Positions 34,701 to 36,008 of a stretch of 36,008 nt of DNA are shown piece after piece. The notes beneath the pieces were generated by a model. The model saw nothing but the letters and a program-made list of their open reading frames with translations, was not told where the DNA came from and searched no databases. The DNA lies in the NCBI GenBank assembly GCA_947168395.1, contig CAMVLT010000039.1, positions 1-36,008 of the forward strand, in the 5' to 3' direction. The DNA is from an uncultured Prevotellaceae bacterium (GTDB lineage Bacteria > Bacteroidota > Bacteroidia > Bacteroidales > Bacteroidaceae). Numbering within the stretch: the stretch's first letter is position 1; each line of letters begins with the position of its first letter. The position numbers and the translations under genes are program-made.

Positions 34701-35708
34701 AATGATGTCAACCTTCTTATTGATTTCATTACCCTCAGCGTCATAGTCTGTGCAGACCAGGGGAACAAACACCTTAATGTGCTTGGCATCGTTGGCACCC
34801 AGACCTACCTTGCTAGTCAGGTCAACGATAATCTCGGTGTTCGAATCTTCCTCGTCAACCAGATCCAGGTAAGAGATGCGAGCTGTTTCTTTTTCTTTAA
34901 CAGTTTTACCATCAGCTTCATAGGCGATTCTGATGATGTTGTTGTCTTCGAGCACAGCCTTGAACTTACCGGCAATAGGCAGGAACTCCTTGGTCTTGGG
35001 ATCCTGAACCTGAATCTTCAGGCACTCGTAGCGCTTGCTGGCGTCATACAACTGATAGCAAAGGATACCAGTCAGGTACTCCATCTTGCTCTCTACATAG
35101 CCACCGTCGGCAATGATCTTACCCCACATGGGAAGGCGATCCTGATAGAGAGGATCATTGTTCTCGGGATCATAGTCGCGGCTATAGTCAGCAAAGTAGG
35201 TCATGTAGTCGGCAATGTTCACGTCAATCCAACCCTGAGTGTGGTTGTCGTCGCCATGATGTTCGGGATCCTGACTCTCCACATAGTCCCAGTGACCACG
35301 GATGATGTCCTCGCGGGGATAGAGTGCGTAGACGGGCTCACCGTTGATGTTAGAATGTGAATTCTTCATACGGAAAGCATAAATGGGCTCACCGTCATCA
35401 TCAGTAGCGTCCTTATGACGATACTCATAGATGTTGTACTTGGTCAGGGCGTCATCGTACACGCGAATCTCGTCCTTCTCAGTAAAGTAGTACGTGATCT
35501 CCGCAGCTCCGGGAACAAAGTCACGGAGGCCACGAGTCAGCGCATTACCGTCCAAATTCATCTTCGGCATAGTAACAACCATGTCTCCCTCGCCCAAAGT
35601 GGCGCGGAAGTCCTGCTTCTGGCTCTCACCGAAGAAGTCGTCATTCGAGCAGCTTGCCAGCGCGAGCAGGCCAAGTGCTACGGGAATAAACTTCATGAAT
35701 TTTTTCAT
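31728..35708 (-). CDS. Large fimbrillin-like surface lipoprotein (1326 aa)
   Basis: Lipoprotein signal peptide with lipobox ALASC; the acylated Cys is C20, followed by SNDDFFGE, an acidic start that resembles the Bacteroidetes lipoprotein surface-export signal. Residues about 30-380 have the layout of the fimbrillin/Mfa-like family (TRGLRDFVPGAAEITYYF, then EIRVYDD; YALYPRED; YLTGILCYQLYD). The middle (about 400-950) is repetitive beta-structure. The last part (about 1000-1190) has GLUG-like beta-helix strands (KGFIVGQLKDGLTVKNLSF, LKAEHIGGAIGLANGP, AGIGGILGKSLNDVTIANSE). Most fimbrillins are 300-600 aa, so this is a fused, adhesin-like form. It follows the 54-aa peptide by 47 nt and ends before a terminator. 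Confidence 0.75.
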   Translation of the reverse strand: MKKFMKFIPVALGLLALASCSNDDFFGESQKQDFRATLGEGDMVVTMPKMNLDGNALTRGLRDFVPGAAEITYYFTEKDEIRVYDDALTKYNIYEYRHKDATDDDGEPIYAFRMKNSHSNINGEPVYALYPREDIIRGHWDYVESQDPEHHGDDNHTQGWIDVNIADYMTYFADYSRDYDPENNDPLYQDRLPMWGKIIADGGYVESKMEYLTGILCYQLYDASKRYECLKIQVQDPKTKEFLPIAGKFKAVLEDNNIIRIAYEADGKTVKEKETARISYLDLVDEEDSNTEIIVDLTSKVGLGANDAKHIKVFVPLVCTDYDAEGNEINKKVDIIVSGTEDCVKGKYTELWRKNKVIKRGGYTFNAEEYNAAVDGKDICAINDVLAQLAESATEGSTLNLVAKNPIEINAKCNVIYVPNKNIKITIDFQNGVYASKDKQTLTLVYEDTDSEVTPPAVELIGKLPDATKIKNAKQFDMDVQLDKSAFGFVNMTSSLSTGEPPVSGLKVDATSFTFGDSEIELEEGQTINSILMGDKMFLSDNVQALNVDENAVIAYTSSPYGLIIPATKAKVPDAPEGYTNKGIAAININGYFIGDIDAHAKAAKNVNLTVSTSDPENYEESNYAFAMGDFRVKGKVDVLGRGLMIAVDRDGLSMHRPDGSSNMGGVVAAYDGVKVTGQSFISGPVFTKDKNIDINNVGLNMFDLAYNNNSGGKLSDLIYELFNQDELANMTALLSGIFEEGIGDYLTRSAGYGPLYAENGKVIVTSNKSKLIINDQVNNEVAEFLNQHAAEAVKFTVYASNDIDLFTENDGIIQAAGNMWAENDVNLRGAVRVENLKENTNAKIYADNDYAMEGPSFAEEVEVGHNATVSVDPQEGKCEAIYTLTFVPKSKEGTNALFLNEGYIASIKNETKVNLNHGTKPAFAAIGTVQNPDLLVPQNKSIWNGEQIPANYAKYYVIDQQRNIWTASQLAYQLNKITTVTPIIRSHIDLNNFEWPGIKNNASYNIQGSTVMGDKEKDAQKQITNINLTGKGFIVGQLKDGLTVKNLSFAGKSTIPAQANLQNVGMVASEVGGPINFEKVKVILNGKFGSDGVNNLKAEHIGGAIGLANGPANFKGIVVDGSKATLCGYAGIGGILGKSLNDVTIANSEAYDTYGAYQNEVKGLKINVTYQDINQMKEYDEKQGMTGLYIGTIAFTKTVTTEGTGDQEPVTSTQGTEISIATGANTALTQFIVEGADDNLAVKYGKVKLDGKWWTGTYSFIRRSGEKHDGEIATQSLIGQSGIDPIAQKKPVYINGQPYYVKQFMQSTPYLSGILYAVLFKGTPQ

Positions 35709-35755
35709 AAACTTGTTGATTTAATTGTTAATAAAAAAGAAAACTAAAAAAATAA

Positions 35756-35920
35756 TCATTCAAAATCTCCCCCTTCGAAGGAACGAGAATCATCCCAAAT
35801 AGGCTTCGGGCGAACGATACCGTCGTCAGGGTTAGTTCCAGCCAGCAACTGGCTTTCAAGATCAATGTCAAGAATCTCCACCGTGGGAGCTTCATACATC
35901 TTCAAATCTTTCTTGTTCAT
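35756..35920 (-). CDS. Small acidic peptide (54 aa), related to the peptide at 24357-24515
   Basis: 54 aa starting MNKKDLKMYEAPTVEILDID and ending in an acidic aromatic tail (FEGGDFE). Aligning from K/M-Y, the order Y-x-x-P-x-x-E-I-(L/I)-(D/E)-(I/M)-D matches the other small peptide. It has no signal peptide, Cys or membrane span. It sits 47 nt upstream of the fimbrillin-like lipoprotein and heads the surface run. The 88 nt between its ATG and the window end are AT-rich; no clear TTTG-N20-TAnnTTTG promoter was found there. Function unknown. Confidence 0.7.
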   Translation of the reverse strand: MNKKDLKMYEAPTVEILDIDLESQLLAGTNPDDGIVRPKPIWDDSRSFEGGDFE

Positions 35921-36008
35921 GATGTTTGTTAAAGTTTTAAAAGTGTTAATAATGTGAATTGTCTATATTCTTATCCATATACGCGCGCCCACAATATAGC
36001 ACGGGCTA

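Overview
The window looks like the chromosome of a Bacteroidales bacterium close to Prevotella. Five promoters read TTTG-N20-TAnnTTTG, the Bacteroidetes sigma factor pattern. Other pointers are the dut/TPR/DUF4292/EnvC-like gene order, fimbrillin-type lipoproteins, short C-terminal tags on secreted proteins, and low-complexity spacers between genes. No rRNA, tRNA, CRISPR array or intact transposase was found.

Layout. 0-0.4 kb: debris of PD-(D/E)XK (Rpn-type) genes, with two divergent promoters. 0.4-6 kb: a helix-hairpin-helix outer-membrane-like protein on the plus strand converges on a minus-strand run of a truncated PD-(D/E)XK nuclease, a dGTPase and a secreted GH53 galactanase. 6-6.8 kb: a decayed intergenic stretch with a RelE-like toxin remnant, a 22-bp palindromic tandem repeat and G-rich repeats. 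6.8-11.5 kb: plus-strand operon of dUTPase, TPR protein, DUF4292 lipoprotein and an EnvC-like protein with a degenerate LytM domain, ending at a strong hairpin. 11.6-18.4 kb: minus-strand housekeeping genes, the S41 protease and then rimP-nusA-infB from its own promoter. Two related repeat elements with inverted ends lie here, one between nusA and rimP and one in frame inside the protease gene.

18.4-36 kb: a long minus-strand surface region. In transcription order it holds a 54-aa peptide, a 1326-aa fimbrillin-like lipoprotein, a terminator, three secreted proteins (adhesin-like; MBG/Big repeats with a dockerin-like loop; tandem cohesin-like modules), a second 52-aa peptide related to the first, a second terminator with the same stem, and a Gtr-like set (GT-C membrane protein, GtrA flippase, two more GT-C paralogues, GT2 transferase). 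The likely theme is building and glycosylating the cell surface.

The most unusual points are the paired small peptides around the secreted genes, the matched terminators (one abutting the first Gtr start codon), cohesin-like and dockerin-like modules in neighbouring genes, three tandem GT-C copies, the in-frame repeat insertion in the protease, and a GNRA-capped hairpin in the rimP leader. All functions are inferred from sequence reading alone.
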